In this document: one piece after another, positions 22,469 through 35,917 of the stretch
Position numbering within the stretch: the stretch's first letter is position 1
How the letters are laid out: every line of letters begins with the position of its first letter
Source of the DNA: Hypericum androsaemum
Lineage: Eukaryota; Streptophyta; Magnoliopsida; Malpighiales; Hypericaceae
Length of the DNA: 64,000 nt
NCBI GenBank assembly: GCA_963995505.1
Contig: OZ023188.1
Location: 16,505,912-16,569,911, forward strand
Direction of reading: 5' to 3'
Translations under genes and position numbers: made by a program
The notes under the pieces: model-generated
What the model saw: only the letters and a program-made list of their open reading frames with translations
What the model was told of the DNA's origin: nothing
Databases searched by the model: none

Positions 22469-22492
22469 CCCCCCCCCCCCCCCCCCCCCCCC
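22469..22492. repeat. Homopolymer run of 24 C
   Basis: Twenty-four consecutive cytosines. The complement is G24, able to form G-quadruplexes; the C strand can form an i-motif. Run length is prone to sequencing error. Confidence 0.85.
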
Positions 22493-22734
22493 TCATTTTT
22501 TTCTTGAAGTCGCATTCCCTCTTTTATTTAATCCTTTTTTTGGGTTTTTTCCACCAGCTTTTTCGTTGATTATTTGGTCCGAAAGAAACGACCCATATGC
22601 TGTTTCGACTTTGATTATTGCTGGATTGGTCGATTTTCATGTGGTTCTAATAATTTTGTATTTAAAGATTGGAACTTTATGTTTGTGTTTGGTTGTTGTT
22701 TGAACTTAGTGCTTAAAATTCTAGCAAAAATTCA

Positions 22735-23062
22735 TAGATGAATGATACCAATATTAAAGTAGAATGATATCAATATCCTAGAACAATGATACCAATATTC
22801 GAGAAGAATAAAACCAATATTTGAGAAGAATGAAACTAATACATTCAAATGGTATACATTTTCACTTATAATGGGATACTAATATTGGAGAAGATGAAAA
22901 CTAATATCATAGTAGAATGAAACCAATGTCATAGTAGAATGAAACCAATAACATAGAAGATGGAAACTAATATCATAGTAGAATGAAACCAATATCATAG
23001 TAGAATGAAACCAATAGCATAGAAGATGGAAACTAATATCCGAGAAAATGGAAACCAATATA
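22735..23062. repeat. Degenerate ~20-22 bp minisatellite
   Basis: About fifteen imperfect units of the type ATCATAGTAGAATGAAACCAAT. The cleanest units are at 22900-23035. Units vary at several positions and alternate between GAATGAAACCAAT and GATGGAAACTAAT forms. The unit core (reverse complement GATATTGGTTT) resembles the array at 36121-36247. Confidence 0.75.
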
Positions 23063-23529
23063 TCCCATACTTGTATTTCCATAAATTGTATTATTTTGCT
23101 GATTTTTTTTAATTATTATATTTCCAATATTGCCCATATCCCTTTCAGTGAAGATTACTCATGTCCCCACTGAATTTGAACCCGAGCAATCTCGGTGCAC
23201 GCTTCAAAAACTGGTGCAATTAATTAACCTTTATTAGGCTGTCAAAGTTCATTAATTACCCAAAATAAAAGTCCACCGGGGTATTTAATGAGGCTGTACT
23301 ATAACAGCTGGCTGGTAATAAGAAAAAATTCGATTTTGATTCTGCAATTTAAATATGAGAAACAGAAAAGATCCTCATTTAGTGAATTGGTTATAAATAT
23401 TTAACCCGTTCATGTGCTTCGGAGGAGAAATTAAATGGAGCAATTGCTATTAATTTCTTTGTAAATAAAATTTTATTTATTGTTATTTACATGTATATTC
23501 AGAGTAAAAAATTTATACTAAGTTTTTTT

Positions 23530-24330
23530 TGAAATGGTGGGTTAATCTCCTATATAAAAAAATACAAGTACATCATAAAAAATATCCTACTCATAATCGA
23601 AACTCTTAACTAGAGGGTCGTGCAAGACCTCATCCTGATGACTACTACTACTGGCCTCAGAAGAGGGATCCCCTCTCTCGAGGTTGCGGCCGCCAGTCTC
23701 AGTAAAACCGCCCTACTGTAAAAACCCAGTGGGAAAATTTGCACGAGGGAAAGAGCACCTCGGCAAGATCAGGGTGACTCGCTTTGACGTTGAAACTGCG
23801 AAATATGGTCCCCGTAAATCATCACCGGCTGCACGTGTACAACGAGGGAGGCTAACTCTCCGTAAATCATCAATATACTCCGTAAATCATCAATATACAC
23901 CTCAAAACAAGAAATTAAGGTTACATCAGAAATAACATAATCATAAGTGATCTCTAGGGCGTGCTTGGATAGAGCATCCGCCACACGGTTGCCCTCTCGC
24001 CAAGTACGCTCGATATCAATCTCTAGCTCCTCGCCAGCAGCTCCCGCCCTCTCGATATCTATATCGCCAGAGGGTGGAGTCGGTCCACGCCTCGCCCAAT
24101 ACATAGAATAATCAGAGACGAGTCCACATCTACCTGTACCCTCTAAAACCCATGTCTCACGAAGCTTGTTATGGAAACTCCATTGCGGTAAGTACGCAGT
24201 TACAACCACAAATTTCACTAGAAATCCGTAGCGAAAAACTCCAGGAAAAGCTTGTCTAGGTTCATGCTCCCTTACAAACGATTCTGCCCATCTCTACAGC
24301 TGGTTACAACTGAATTTTTTTATACCTATT
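23530..24330 (-). pseudogene. LINE 3' fragment with RNase H remnant
   Basis: On the minus strand, 24002-23955 encodes WREGNRVADALSKHAL, the conserved C-terminal block of the RNase H domain in plant LINE ORF2 (the LINE at 30129-35948 has RESNRVADWLSNFAL at the same place). The remaining frame is weakly coding. Low-coordinate sequence rich in A/T may be the LINE 3' tail. The rest of the element is absent. A 20-bp unit TCCGTAAATCATCAATATAC is tandemly duplicated at about 23860-23900. Confidence 0.55.
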
Positions 24331-24822
24331 GATATCTAAATATCTACGGAGCCGATTTGTTAAGTACTTTCCTTCGTGTAGTAGAGTTATGGAAAATACT
24401 AATTAGTAGAATCAAAAGCATTAGTATCTTCTTCTTTTTGGGTAATGAAAAGCATCAGTATCTAGCATGACACGAGGAGAGGCATTTTCCAGCTGCCATG
24501 GTCGGACATTACAATTAGTATCTCGCATTTTTGTTAAGCGCAAACGCTCAAACGATCCATAAAAAAAAATTTTGACAAAAACATTTGTGATTTGAAGGGT
24601 TAGTGCTTGAAATATGATCCAAAAGAACAGTGTTGCAGTAATAATAATTGGTTCAAATGTTACAAAATTTGAATTTCTTAAAAAAATAATGAATTCAAAC
24701 TGAATGAAGAAAAAAATATTATAAAAAATGTAGTCTACTAAATAAATGATAAAGTGCTAACTTTTTTGGTAGGTAAATTTACTTTCTAAATATAATATAA
24801 TAAAATTAAAATAATTACAATC
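24331..24822. other. AT-rich spacer, nothing recognised
   Basis: No gene, RNA or repeat structure was seen in this roughly 490-bp spacer, left of the hAT target duplication. Confidence 0.45.
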
Positions 24823-24830
24823 ACAATGAT

Positions 24831-25152
24831 TAGAGATGGCAATTAGACTCGGATCCTAAGGGTCTACCCGATCCTAGACCTAACGGGTCTAGGACCCGTT
24901 GACTTTGACCAGGTCTAGACCCGAATCCTACCCGGATCCTTATTTTTAGAAAGGATAAGGGTATGGATATGGGCATATAGGATCCTACTCAGATTATATA
25001 TATATGGTTCCTAATGCGCTCGAACATGGATTGTCGAAGGTGAAGGTAGATGGCTTTCAATGCGCTCAAATTGATTGACTCTTATAATATCCTGTCAGCA
25101 CCGTCATTTTTGGGTTTTGGTTGAGGAAGCCTTCCAAGAGGTGAAGGCTCTG

Positions 25153-25206
<54 letters not shown>

Positions 25207-28024
25207 CACGCTAAAATCTCCAACCCTTCACCTCCCCCATTAAAAAAACCCTCAAGTTGAAGCAGGAAGCCAGCGACTCCGTGGGCTTCATATCCAGGTT
25301 CCAAACAAAATTTGATCGTTTAATTAGTTCATCGTGGTTGATAATTAGGATGGAATGATGAAAATATAGTATATTTTAATTACCACTTTGTTGTTCAAGG
25401 CTCTGGCTTATTTTAATAATTTTACAATGCGTGAATATATTATGGAATATATTAATGATCTGATATGTGAGCCATGATTTCTGTTGTTCTTTTAATGATT
25501 ATGTTACCATGACTCTGACCATAATTTTGCTTGTTCTTGAACGCATAAAGGAGATTGAGATATAAAAGTCAGATGGAGATGTAAGCTTGGTGGACACATG
25601 AACTTGATTCGTTAATCTTATGTTTCTGGATATAATCATGTGTTTCTTTCCTGTTGATTCTGGTTTGTGATGCTAATTCTCGCCTATTTCAAGGGAGACA
25701 CTTGCCAAGATGATTGTAACTCATGAATATCCTATATGTATGGTCGATCACTTTATGTTCAAGCTTTATTCAATAGTTCTTCAACCACTTTTCAAGGTTC
25801 CATCTCGCAACACTATAAAAAGTGATATATTTAAGATATATGAGATGAAAAAGATAAAGACAAAGATGTTGATGGAGAAGAACAATAGTCGGGTTGCCAT
25901 TACAACAGATATGTGGACGGCTGATCATTAAAAGAAAGACTATATGTCTATCACGGCACATTTTATTGATGACTCATGGACACTTCAAAGTCATATTTTG
26001 AGGTAATTATTTATGCCCAACTTGTTGTATCACAGGTTTGAATGTGGTTATTACGTTTAACATTCTCTATTGATTGATGTGTAGGTTCGTTCATGTGCCT
26101 GCCCCACATACCAGTAAGGCGTTGTCAAAAGTGTTGCTTAAATGCATGATGGAATAGAACATCGATAATAAGGTAGCGGCCATTACCTTTGATAACTATT
26201 CTACTAATGATGCTATGATTACACATCTTTTGTCTAAATTGGATAGAGATAAGTTGATGATGAATGGTAAATTGCTTCATATGAGATGTGGTGCACATAT
26301 ATTGAACTTGATTGTGCAAGATGGATTAGATGTGATCAAGGATGCAATTGAGTTAGTTCGTGAAAGTGTTCTATATTGGAATTCAACTACAAAACGAGTT
26401 GAAACTTTTGAAGAAGCTGCATGACAATTACGTTTTTCAGTCACAAAAAAATTGAGCTATGATTGTCGAACTAGGTGGAACTCGACTTTTGTAATGGTAA
26501 AAACTGCTATTATGTACAAGGATGTGTTTACTCGTTTGAGTAAAATGGATGCTTCATATACTTGTGTGCCAAGTGAAATACAGTGGGATATGGCAAAATA
26601 GATTTGTCAAAGATTGTCCATGTTTAATGATGTGTCAGAATTATTATCAGGGACTAAGTATGTGACAGCCAATCAATTCTTTCTTAAAATATGTGAGATT
26701 AAGAAAGAATTAGATAAATAGAAAAGCTCTTCGAATGTTGTAATTCGAGTGATGGCAGCCAATATATTGAGTAAGTTTGACAAGTACTAGAGTAGAATTG
26801 TTGATGTTATGGCTATTGCTATCATTTTGGATCCAAGATACAAGGTAACTTTGCTTGAGTTTTATTTTCCTTATATCTATGGACAAGAAGCTGCTTTCTA
26901 TCTCGAGCATGTTCGTCGGTTATGTTATGATCTAGTAGCTGAATACCATACTCATTCTCGGGAAACAAGTAGTTTGACTGCTGAAAAGGATGGTGGAAGT
27001 GAGTCTCTCTCTACTGGATCCTTGTCCGAGTTTGAATTTTTTGTTAAGAGCAAAAAATAGTGCACGACTCTGTTAACAAAGACTGAACTGGACCACTATT
27101 TGGAGGAATCTCTTTTACCACGATTTGAAAATTTTGACATATTGGGATGGTGGAATCAAAGTGAACTCGAGTATCCCACATTGTAAACTATTGCAAGAGA
27201 TATTTTTTGCATTCTCATCTCAAGTGTTGCTTCTGAGGCTGCTTCTAGCACGGGAGGTAGATTCGTGAGTATTCATCATAGCCGGTTGCACCATAATACA
27301 CTTGAAGCTTTGAGGCGTCTTCAAAATTGGTTGCATACGACTAGGAATACAGGTAATTAAATAATTTTATTAGATTATTTATTTAATTAAGTACTCCTTG
27401 AAAATCTTATTGATGTAGTTTTTATTGGAATAGAAAACGTGGTGGAGTTTGCTTCAATCCTTGATGAGGTTGATATTGATATTGACTCGGATATTCCAGG
27501 TATGTGTAATTGGATTGTTCTTTTTTTTATCCTTCAATTTAGAAGTTTATCTAATTTAAGATTGTTATTTGGAGATTCGATGGATATGATCGGCTAATAA
27601 TTGGAGGACAAAGTTGTTGGCAGTTTCTTGTTGACTTATGAATTGTTCCTCCTAACTATTTTGGTTTAGTACTCGGATAGGAGTGTCTGATTTGTTCAAA
27701 AAGGGTTTAATTTCCCGTGTCTGGTTATTGTGCACTTTGATTTGTTCGTGGTATTCGGATATTGACATTGACTTGGATATTTAGTTTCAATTTTTTGAAG
27801 TTAAACGATTTTCAAATACTATGGACACGCGGGTCGACCCCGATCCTATCCGATATTTTAGGGTGCATATCCTGTCCGGATCCTTTTTTTAAAAGAAGAT
27901 AAGGGTAAGAATCTAGATCTACCTTCAGAAAAGAGGGTAAAGATATCTAGATCTACCTTCAGAAAAGAGGGTAAAGATTTGGGTCTTATAGATCATGCCC
28001 GAATCCTGCCCATTGACATTCATA
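24831..28024 (+). mobile_element. hAT transposon, formerly autonomous (3194 bp, 8-bp TSD)
   Basis: An exact 8-bp target duplication ACAATGAT flanks it (24823-24830, 28025-28032). Ends are TAGAGATGGCAAT and the diverged inverse ATTGACATTCATA. Subterminal GGATCC/GGGTCTACCC-type motifs are shared with the smaller hAT at 9777-10694. It carries an inactivated Ac/RICESLEEPER-type transposase gene on the + strand and a long (AT)n microsatellite (about 25154-25204). Small repeated motifs near 25000-25300 may be captured sequence. Confidence 0.9.
25692..27360 (+). pseudogene. hAT transposase pseudogene
   Basis: Coding similarity begins at RETLAKMIVTHEYP (about 25692) and includes VAITTDMWT (catalytic-core region), MRCGAHILNLIVQDGL, DCRTRWNST, IILDPRYK and the C-terminal dimerisation block (SSVASEAASSTGGR...LEALRRLQNWL, ending at 27360). 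An intron of about 80 bp (about 26002-26083, GT...AG) separates the first exon. The N-terminal BED zinc finger is not visible. Eight in-frame stops occur (25929, 26155, 26422, 26599, 26719, 26788, 27058, 27184), yet the long second exon keeps one frame throughout, so decay was by point mutation, not indel. Non-functional. Confidence 0.88.
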
Positions 28025-28032
28025 ACAATGAT

Positions 28033-30111
28033 TCCTAAACCAATGGAACCCTTCCCCGTACCAAGTCTTCCCCCACCACCCGCAAGTGTTGACACCACCC
28101 ATACGATATTACAGAAATTGTAGCCGAGGCTAATGACAGTGCTAACTTCTGAATATAAAGAGGTTTCCAAAAATTACTTTCATTATTGCGAGTGATTTTA
28201 AGATGATTTCTTGAAGTTGACAGCTTGGTAAAATTTTCCAAAGTACGCTCGTGGCTAGCACAGAAATTAAAAGAAAGGGAAATGCTAGAGCCATAACAAG
28301 CCGCAAATACTTTGGAAGGTGGGCTCCAGTGGATCCTAGTAATCAGTAGCCGTCATGCCTAGATTCCAACAAATCAAGGAATCAATAGATTCCTTAATTA
28401 TGTGTGCCGTTAATTAATTTCAGGAGCTTTTGCTGTTTGGCTACTTCTTTCTGTCATTTAGCCTTAATTAATTGTTTTTGTTGAGATGGAAAGCCGACTA
28501 ATACATGTTTGAGCTGGATAAGATTTTGAATAGTGGTTAAAATTTTTTAATAAATATTTAACAATATTATATTTTTAATAGTTCGAACTCGAGTTTTTAA
28601 GTTAAATTTGAACAATTTGAGTTGATCTAATTATATGTTAGTCGTTAATTCAATTAATTAACAGCTGAAAGAATCTACTTGATTACTGCAATGGACATCA
28701 AGACTCACCGCATACTTTAATAATATTAGGAAATATTGTAAATACAACTTGTCAAAAAGGAGCTCATGTTGATCAATACTTAAAAGTTTAATGACCAAGT
28801 GGCCATAATTAATACGTACCTTGTACCTTGGAAGATCGTGCCAGACCTTGGTCTATAGATTTGGATGGCATACCTACAAGTCTAAGATACAAGTGATGTT
28901 AATTAAAATTCCATTAAACTTTCTATATTTAATTCAAAAATTTTAAAATATTTAATAAATAAGTTTCTCTTCACTTGCATATTTGGTTCAAAAGCATACG
29001 TAATGGGATTATTTCAAGTAGAGAGAAAAAGAAGAAGAGAGTTGTCAAGTGTGTTGACAAGTTTGTCTATTTTTATTTTTTTTCTGAAAGTTCAAAGCAC
29101 ATTCTAGCTAGAATGAATTTTTTTACTTTTTGAAGATATTTTTTAGAAAAAAATCAACTTTTAGTAATTACTAAACCTTAATAATTAGTTCCCGAATTCT
29201 CTAGTTTCAGGAGGGAAAAAATTACATCGTTACTTTTTATTTAGAATATTAGAGATATTTATCCCTCATTTAAAAAAATAGAGAAGAAAAAAAATTAGGT
29301 CAGCTGCTTGGTCAAAGCTTGGCAAGAAAAAAAATTGCTTGGTCAAATTGATGGGCACGTTGTTTGTGAAAGTTGGGCTGGGTGATGTAAGGCTTTGATT
29401 TGAAAGCCCAGTATGTGGGTTGAGCACTTGAGCTTGGCGGGACTCAAAATATATTTGTATTTTAACTATTTTTTAAGTAAATTTTCTCGCACCAAAAAAT
29501 GAAAATTACATATTTACAACCCACGAGTGTTTAATTTAGTTGTTTGTGAGTTTGCAGCCAGATGTTTTGTTAAAACTCTGTCGTGGAATCGAATGAGAAA
29601 CACACTTTATGGAAAAAAAAGTGCACGATAGGGAAAAAAAAGTACCTAACCGTTAACACAATTCGAAACACCCCTATATGCCTCAAAATATATTTGCTCT
29701 CTTAGTTCAAAATATATTTGTATAAATGTATACATATGTTTTTCAAAGAGTTTTGTACTCATTTAAAGACTTTAACATGTTCAAATTTCAATATCACTAG
29801 TTGATTTAGTAGTTGCCGACTATGAGACATGCATGACAGAAATGAGGGGACAGCTACATGTTAATTAACATATGCAAATGTACAAATGTTGGTTCAAGTG
29901 TCCTATTAGTATTATTTGTTTTTCTAACAGCTGATGTTATATTTATCGGCAACGGCTAATTTCAGAATTAATATTATCAATCATCGTATTTGTTTTATTC
30001 ATAAGTTCAAAATCGAGAACTTTGTTTTTGGTCATGATTCAAAATCGAGACTTTATTTTTATCACTTGTACTAAAACTCGGGTTCGTAAAATACTATTAG
30101 CAATTGGGCAA
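28033..30111. other. Intergenic DNA, no feature recognised
   Basis: About 2.1 kb of AT-rich sequence. Open frames 27925-28170 and 28035-28241 (minus) straddle the hAT end and carry no motifs. No RNA gene or paired repeats seen. Confidence 0.5.
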
Positions 30112-30185
30112 ATAAAAGGTGCACTATTTTTTTTTTTGGGTGTGATTGGTGGGTGTCATGCACCCTTTCATTAAGTAAACATAAA

Positions 30186-33100
30186 TTACAACGAAGCTAC
30201 TAAATCCTCATGAAGGAGGGACACGCAACTGTCCGGAGGTTCCTCTAAAATAAAAGGACCGCTAGGGTGTACAAGAGCAAAATTGGATAGCCAATCTGCT
30301 ACCCTGTTACTCTCTCGCACACAATGGGTAACCTTAACTTGCCCGTGGAGCTGGATAAGGTCACGACAGCTTGTCACGAGGGCGGCCAGCTGGTGACCTA
30401 GAGGTGCACCCTCGGTGATGAGTTGCGCCGCTATCAGAGAGTCGGTTTCCACCGACAGTGGCCTAATGTTCCTTTGCGTCGCCAGTCTGAGACCACGCTG
30501 GAGAGCCCAAACTTCTGATGCTAGCACGGTGCACGAGCCTAAAGATTGGACAAAACCCACACACCATCGACTCATCGAATCCCTGATGACCCCACCTGAA
30601 CCCGCTGTGCCAGGGTTGCCTTTCGAGGACCCGTCCGTGTTCAGTTTGAAGCTAGCTTCAACAGGGGGCTTCCACTTATCCATCCGCAAAGCTCTCGTAC
30701 CAGTGGGAGCTTGATTATTGTTGACCTGCCAGGCAACCTCAAATTCTTTAGCTTGGCTTCTGATGAAACTTACTTTATCTTTCGGGATGTCAGTCTGTCT
30801 GAAAACCTCATTATTGCGCCAACGCCAGATCCACCAAATGGCCGTGGCAAAGATAGAGCTATATGAGGTCCCGTCATCTAAGCAATCAGATATCTGAATG
30901 TTTCCTGGCAACCAAAGGCTGAGGTCAGCGTGAAAGAAACGGCCCCACGCCGCTGTTGGGACGATATCTTTCCAAATCTGTTTGCATCTCGAACAATCCC
31001 GGAGTAGGTGGATGATCGACTCCACTTTATCTTTGCAGACTGGGCAGTAGGGGGATGTGTCGATCTTTCTCCTGAATCACTCCCTGTTGGTCATGATTCT
31101 CCCCCACAAGCAGGTCCAGACAAAAGTTCTCAGCTTTTCTGGGATGCGAAGCTTCCATACGTAGTGCCATGTGTTTCGCATGGACTGGTCGGGTTGGGAG
31201 GAGCCCAACGCAGCAAGGTAGGCCGACTTTGTGGAAAAAACTCCAGTACTGCTATGGCGCCATGACCAGTAATCGTCGGCAGCACCTAGGGCGGGGATGA
31301 ACACAGCTTTAATGTAGGCCTTATGTTCTGGTTGGATAAACTGGTCGAGTCTATGCCAGTCCCAGCCCGTTTTATCTTTCTAGTAATCTCTAATTGTTTT
31401 GCTCTCATATCCTTCCAGGAGATTTGAGGTAGCCGACGAGAGTGGTCCTTCTATGTCGAGCCACTCATCTTCCCAGAATCTAGTATTATGACCACCTCCC
31501 ACTGACCTTTTCGTACCTTGGATGAGCGGAAGGGCAATCTTGGATAGACCCGCCCAGATCGGGGAGGGGCGGCTGCAAGATGTGATCATGGGAGTGTGGG
31601 CTGTGGTCTTTCGATATTTTTTGTTTAGCACGTTCGCCCAAATTTCCTCTGGGTTATTGATGAGTCTCCACCCCAGTTTCGTTAAGAAAGCTTCATTCGC
31701 CGCTTTTGCACTTCGTATGCCCAGACCACCAAGGTTTTTTAGTTTGCACACATTCTCGCATATGCCTGCCAGAATTTTGACCACCTGCATAGCATAGAAG
31801 GGGAGGGTGGAGATGACCGAGCGAACAAGAGTGGCCCTCCCTGCCAAAGTTAGATGCTTCATTTTCTATCCAGCTAATCTTGATTGAGCCTTAGTGATGA
31901 TGTATTAAAATGTTTGCTTGTCCACCCGAGAGTGAAGGGCTGGAATACCCAAGTATTTTCCCAGGTCCTTCATCGCATGTATTCCAAGTTCCGAGCTCAG
32001 CTGGTGACTCAGGTCCCTCTTGACATTCTTGGAAAAGAACATCCTTGACTTGCTTAAACTCAGCTTCTGACCCGATGCAGAGCAGAAAGCTTCTAGTCCC
32101 TTCTTAATTGTGAAGACTTGGGAACTAGAGGCTTCTGCAAACAACACAATTTCATCAGCAAAAAATAGGTTGGAGATGCTTGGCCCCTTGTGTGTTATCT
32201 TCATTGGTTTCCATTCTCGTCGTCTCGTTGAAAGGGTGACCCACTGAGCTAATCTCTCCATGCACAGTACAAAGATGTAAGGTGACAAGGAGTCCCCTTG
32301 CCTGAGTCCTCGGGATGGCGTAAACTCCTGTGTCATCTCTCCATTCCATATAACTTGCATTCGGGTCCCTGAGACACAACTCATTATGAGAGTAATGAGT
32401 TGATCCGGTAAGCCCGCATCCAACATTGGGTCCTCGATAAAGTCCCACCGTAACCTGTCGTATACTTTTTCTAGGTCAATTTTGATAGCCATCCACCCCT
32501 TCGTTCCCTTTTTCATCCTCATCGAGTGAAGCATTTCTTGAAAGATCACCACATTGTCTGCAATCTTTCTTCCTGGGATAAAACTCCCTTGTATTGGGGA
32601 GATGAGCTCCGGTAGCTTGGAGGTCAGTCACGATACGAGAACTTTAGTAAGGACCTTGTAAGCCACATTGCATAAGGAAATGGGTCGGAATTGTTGAATA
32701 CATTCTGGCACTTGGACTTTTGGGATTAGCACCAATAGGGTGGTGTTGAGAGCTTTTGGGACAGTTCCTGTAGCATGGGCTTGTTGGATAAATCGGACCA
32801 AGTTGTCCTTTACCAACCCCCAACAACGTTGAAAGAACAAGGCGTGATACCCATCGAGGCCAGGGGCTTTGTTTGGTGCCATACTTCGCAAGGCCAAATG
32901 TATTTCTTTCTCGCTAATTTTCCTATTAGCCGTGGCCCTCTCAACCTCACTCCAAGGGGCAAAGAGGCCCTTAGGCAGTTTCATCTTCTCCTGGGCAGTT
33001 TCCAACTTATATAGTTATTTGTAGTAATTGACCATTAAGTTCTCTAACTCCTTGCTATCGGTCACCCATTCTCTGTCATCCCTCTTTAAGCTAGATATTT

Positions 33101-34218
33101 TGTTCCTTCTCCTCCTAGTTAAGGTTGTTGTATGGAAATACTTGGTATTCCTGTCACCTTGCGATATCCATTTTTCTCTCAATTTCTGATGCCACAGGGT
33201 TTCTTCTTGCTCCAACACCTTCTCAAGGTCTTCCCTAAGCTTATCGTCTAAGGCAACCAACCCCTTGTTCGGTCTGGTATCTAGGGCTTTTTGGAGGCCT
33301 ATTAGCCTCGCATATAATCTTTTTTATGGACTTTAATGTTGCCAAAGACATTCCTGTTCCAACTTCTTAATTCCTTCTTCGGGTCATCAAGTGCCAGCTC
33401 TATATCGTGGTTAGGATTCCATTTGGCCTGGACAACTCTATTGAAGCTTGGGTGAGTTAGCCAGGCCACCTAAAACCTGAAAAGTCTTCTCCTTCGGTCA
33501 CCTAGGTCACTGTTCGAGTTAATAATTAGTAGAGGCCTGTGGTCAGACTAAAACTGGGCTAAGTGGTGGATCGTGCCTTCTGTCCAGCATAGCCTCCATG
33601 CATCGTTAGAAAGAGCTCTATCCAGTCTTTTAGATATTCTTGCGTTCGCCTCTTTTCCCCTCGTCCAGGTGATAGGGGATCTGATAAGCCTCATGTCTAT
33701 TGAGGGCCGAGTCTCCCCGATCCACCGTTTCTTTCATCTAGTGAGGTTATTGCATTAAAATCTCTCACTATCAGCCATGGAGTATCATCTTGAGGGGCCA
33801 AATTTGCAATGTTAGACCAATACTCCTCTATGCCGCTGACTGGCGGTAGGGCGTATACGACCGTAAGGAGGGAAGGTTGCTCACCATGTCGAGCAAATTC
33901 CACATGTAAGAACTGATCTCTGCTATCTAGAACCTGAACCATAACCGAATCCTCCCAGAAGAGCCAAATCCCCTCTCTTCGACCCGACGCTTCAACCCGG
34001 TGTGAGTTTAGTCCAATCTTTTGGCACACTTTATCCGCACTAGCACCGCTTATCTGGGTCTCCAGTATGGTTGGAATACAAAATTGATGTGCACGTATTA
34101 AATATTTAAAAGCTCGGAGAAAGCCAGGCTTCCGAGCTCCACAACAATTCCAAACTAGTACTTTAAATGACATTAAAAGAGATAGAAGGGGGTTATGAGC
34201 TCTAGGATTGGCCATCAT
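30186..34218 (-). pseudogene. LINE ORF2 (endonuclease, RT, zinc region, RNase H), multiply broken
   Basis: The likely start is MSFKVLVWNCCG at 34173 (an in-frame ATG lies at 34218). Endonuclease runs to about 33700, with VRDFNAI where VGDFN is usual. Reverse transcriptase follows, with FRPISLCNV, KIDLEKVYDRLRWDF, RGLRQGDSLSPYIF and FFADEIVLF; the second catalytic aspartate of FADD is glutamate here. A CX2C/HX3-4C zinc-binding segment lies near 31060-30990. RNase H (from about 30640) keeps its acidic residues (NTDGSSKGN, LASEVWAL, VETDS, RVADWL). One frameshift lies between endonuclease and RT. From 33260 onward the frame is constant but carries in-frame stops, for example near 33015, 32628, 31905, 31380 and 31077. 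Confidence 0.88.
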
Positions 34219-34445
34219 AGGCCTCTTGCATCAAAGCCTCATCCTCCTCGGTAGTCTTTCCGCCTTGGTGTAATGGCTTAGTCGTGGCAAGCTGCCTCTG
34301 CGATGCCTTTGTCTGTCCTTTCCAAGGGGTTACCTACACTTTTATCTCCCGGGTCTACCTCCTCTATTGGCTCCGGGTTGCGAGAGCCCTCATCAGGGGA
34401 GGGGCGGGCTGAGGCTAGTGGGGGGTCAGGGCGAGCTTGTTTGGC

Positions 34446-35917
34446 CTACCCAGGTGACTGTTGGGATGAGTTTGGATTTCTATTCTCCTTTGTCTCCTTG
34501 TAGCGGGCAACCGCTGCATCCAGTTTGGCTTCCAGTATGCTTTCCTCGTTACGGGCTCGTTTGAGGTTCTCTGTTGTAGCTGGGCGGGCCTGAAGAGGGG
34601 AGGAGGGCTTATTGGTTGCTCCGGGTCTGCTGTTCTTCTGGGCTTTTTGGTACGTCTTCTTGGAGGTCGGCCCACCTACCACTCCGAAGATTTTTGTTTG
34701 GGCTTGAGGGTGTGCAGGGGAATTTTCCAGCTCAGCACCTGCAGACTCAGGCGGAAAAAGAACATCAAACCTGTTACCCGAAATGGCATATGTGCGGTTT
34801 CCGTTGGGGCGAACAGCTTTGCTTCTTTTGGATACAACCATCCAAGGGCTAAGATCGCATTTTGGGATAGGTGAGTTCTCCAAGCTAGGGTTTTTGGCTG
34901 CTCCTTGTTCCGATCTTTTTGCCTGCGGTGCTTCTTCCGTAGTTTGGGCCTCCGAGCACGATAGTGGCTTGCAGCCAAACTCGCATTTCTCCTGGATATG
35001 GCCGTAGCATCCGCATCCGAAGCAGATGGTGTGGAGGCTTTCAGACTCGACTTTCTGAACCATCTTTTCAATCAAGACTTCCCCCACCAAGGGCTTTGAG
35101 ACGTCAATCTCGATACAAATTCTGGCAAAGTGGCCCCGGAGCTTGTTCTCCGTGTTTGGATCCAGCTTCACTGGGCGCCCAAGGAGGGCAGCAATGCATC
35201 GAAGTAGGTTGCTGTTGTAGAGGTGGAACGGGAGATTCGGGAGTCTAACCCAGACCCTCGCCTTTGTCAATTCCTTCCTTGGGGGGATGAGTTTCGGGGA
35301 CCAGGGGGTTACCTCTATATAGTGGTCTTGGATCAGCCATGGGCCATTCTCCACCGCGCGCATGTAGTCATCCGCATTTATGAAGCAAACCATGAAATAA
35401 TTAGAGGGGAAGTCGACAAGCTTCATTGCTCCTCTAAGGTTCCACAGTTGATGAAGCTGATTTAGCATCGCCCTGTACCCAACTATTTTTCCCAGAACTT
35501 TGATGGTTGCCGAGAGTTTCCATGGCTCCTGGATCTGTTGGATGGCATGAGTAGCTAGCCGTAGGTACGGGCGAACCGGGTGGGAGTTGGGTCAAGAAAC
35601 GCAGCTCCCGACGCAAGCCAGTCCTCAGGCGGGTCTTTTTGTGTTGGAAAGGTGGGAGAGTTGGTCGTGTTTGGGGTTTCTGCTGATTTTTCTTGGCTGG
35701 TAGGGGATAGGGATGGGCACTCCTCCAGGGGAGTGGAGTCCAGTCCATGGTGGGGTTGGGGGTGGGGGATCGATTCCGGATTGGGGGAAGATTGGGTACT
35801 TGTGTTTTGGGAAGGTGGGTTAGAAGGAGAGAGAGGGCTAGGTAGGTCCGGTGGGTCAGGCGGTGGTGGATGGTGGGATAGCAGTGGGGGGCTCGGGTTG
35901 GTAAACTCGGGTTTCAT
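34446..35917 (-). pseudogene. LINE ORF1 (DUF4283-like + CCHC zinc knuckle), frameshifted
   Basis: I take MKPEF at 35917 as the start, because the upstream in-frame ATG at 35980 lies in host DNA beyond the target duplication. A proline- and serine-rich N-terminus runs to a stop at 35555-35557. After a frame change, the main domain (35468-34446) has the DUF4283-type region (FPSNYFMVCFINADDYMRAV, WVRLPNLPFHLYN) and an intact CX2CX4HX4C knuckle CFGCGCYGHIQEKC (35024-34983). The C-terminus is basic and low in complexity. The family binds element RNA to form the retrotransposition particle. Confidence 0.8.

Larger units (their letters stand above)
22215..23195. mobile_element. Possible TIR element enclosing poly-C run and minisatellite
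   Basis: The segment starting CCGAGCAATCTGGATTTGGATTCAGG (about 22226) is roughly matched by the reverse complement of the segment ending near 23195 (CCGAGATTGCTCGGGTTCAAATTCAGTGG). The match is imperfect and I found no clear target duplication. A non-coding interior with a C24 run and a degenerate minisatellite fits a non-autonomous element. Confidence 0.3.

Noticed and set aside
22879..23082. 67-aa hydrophobic minus-strand frame with repeated SFHLLCYWFHST
   Set aside because: It is the translation of a minisatellite.
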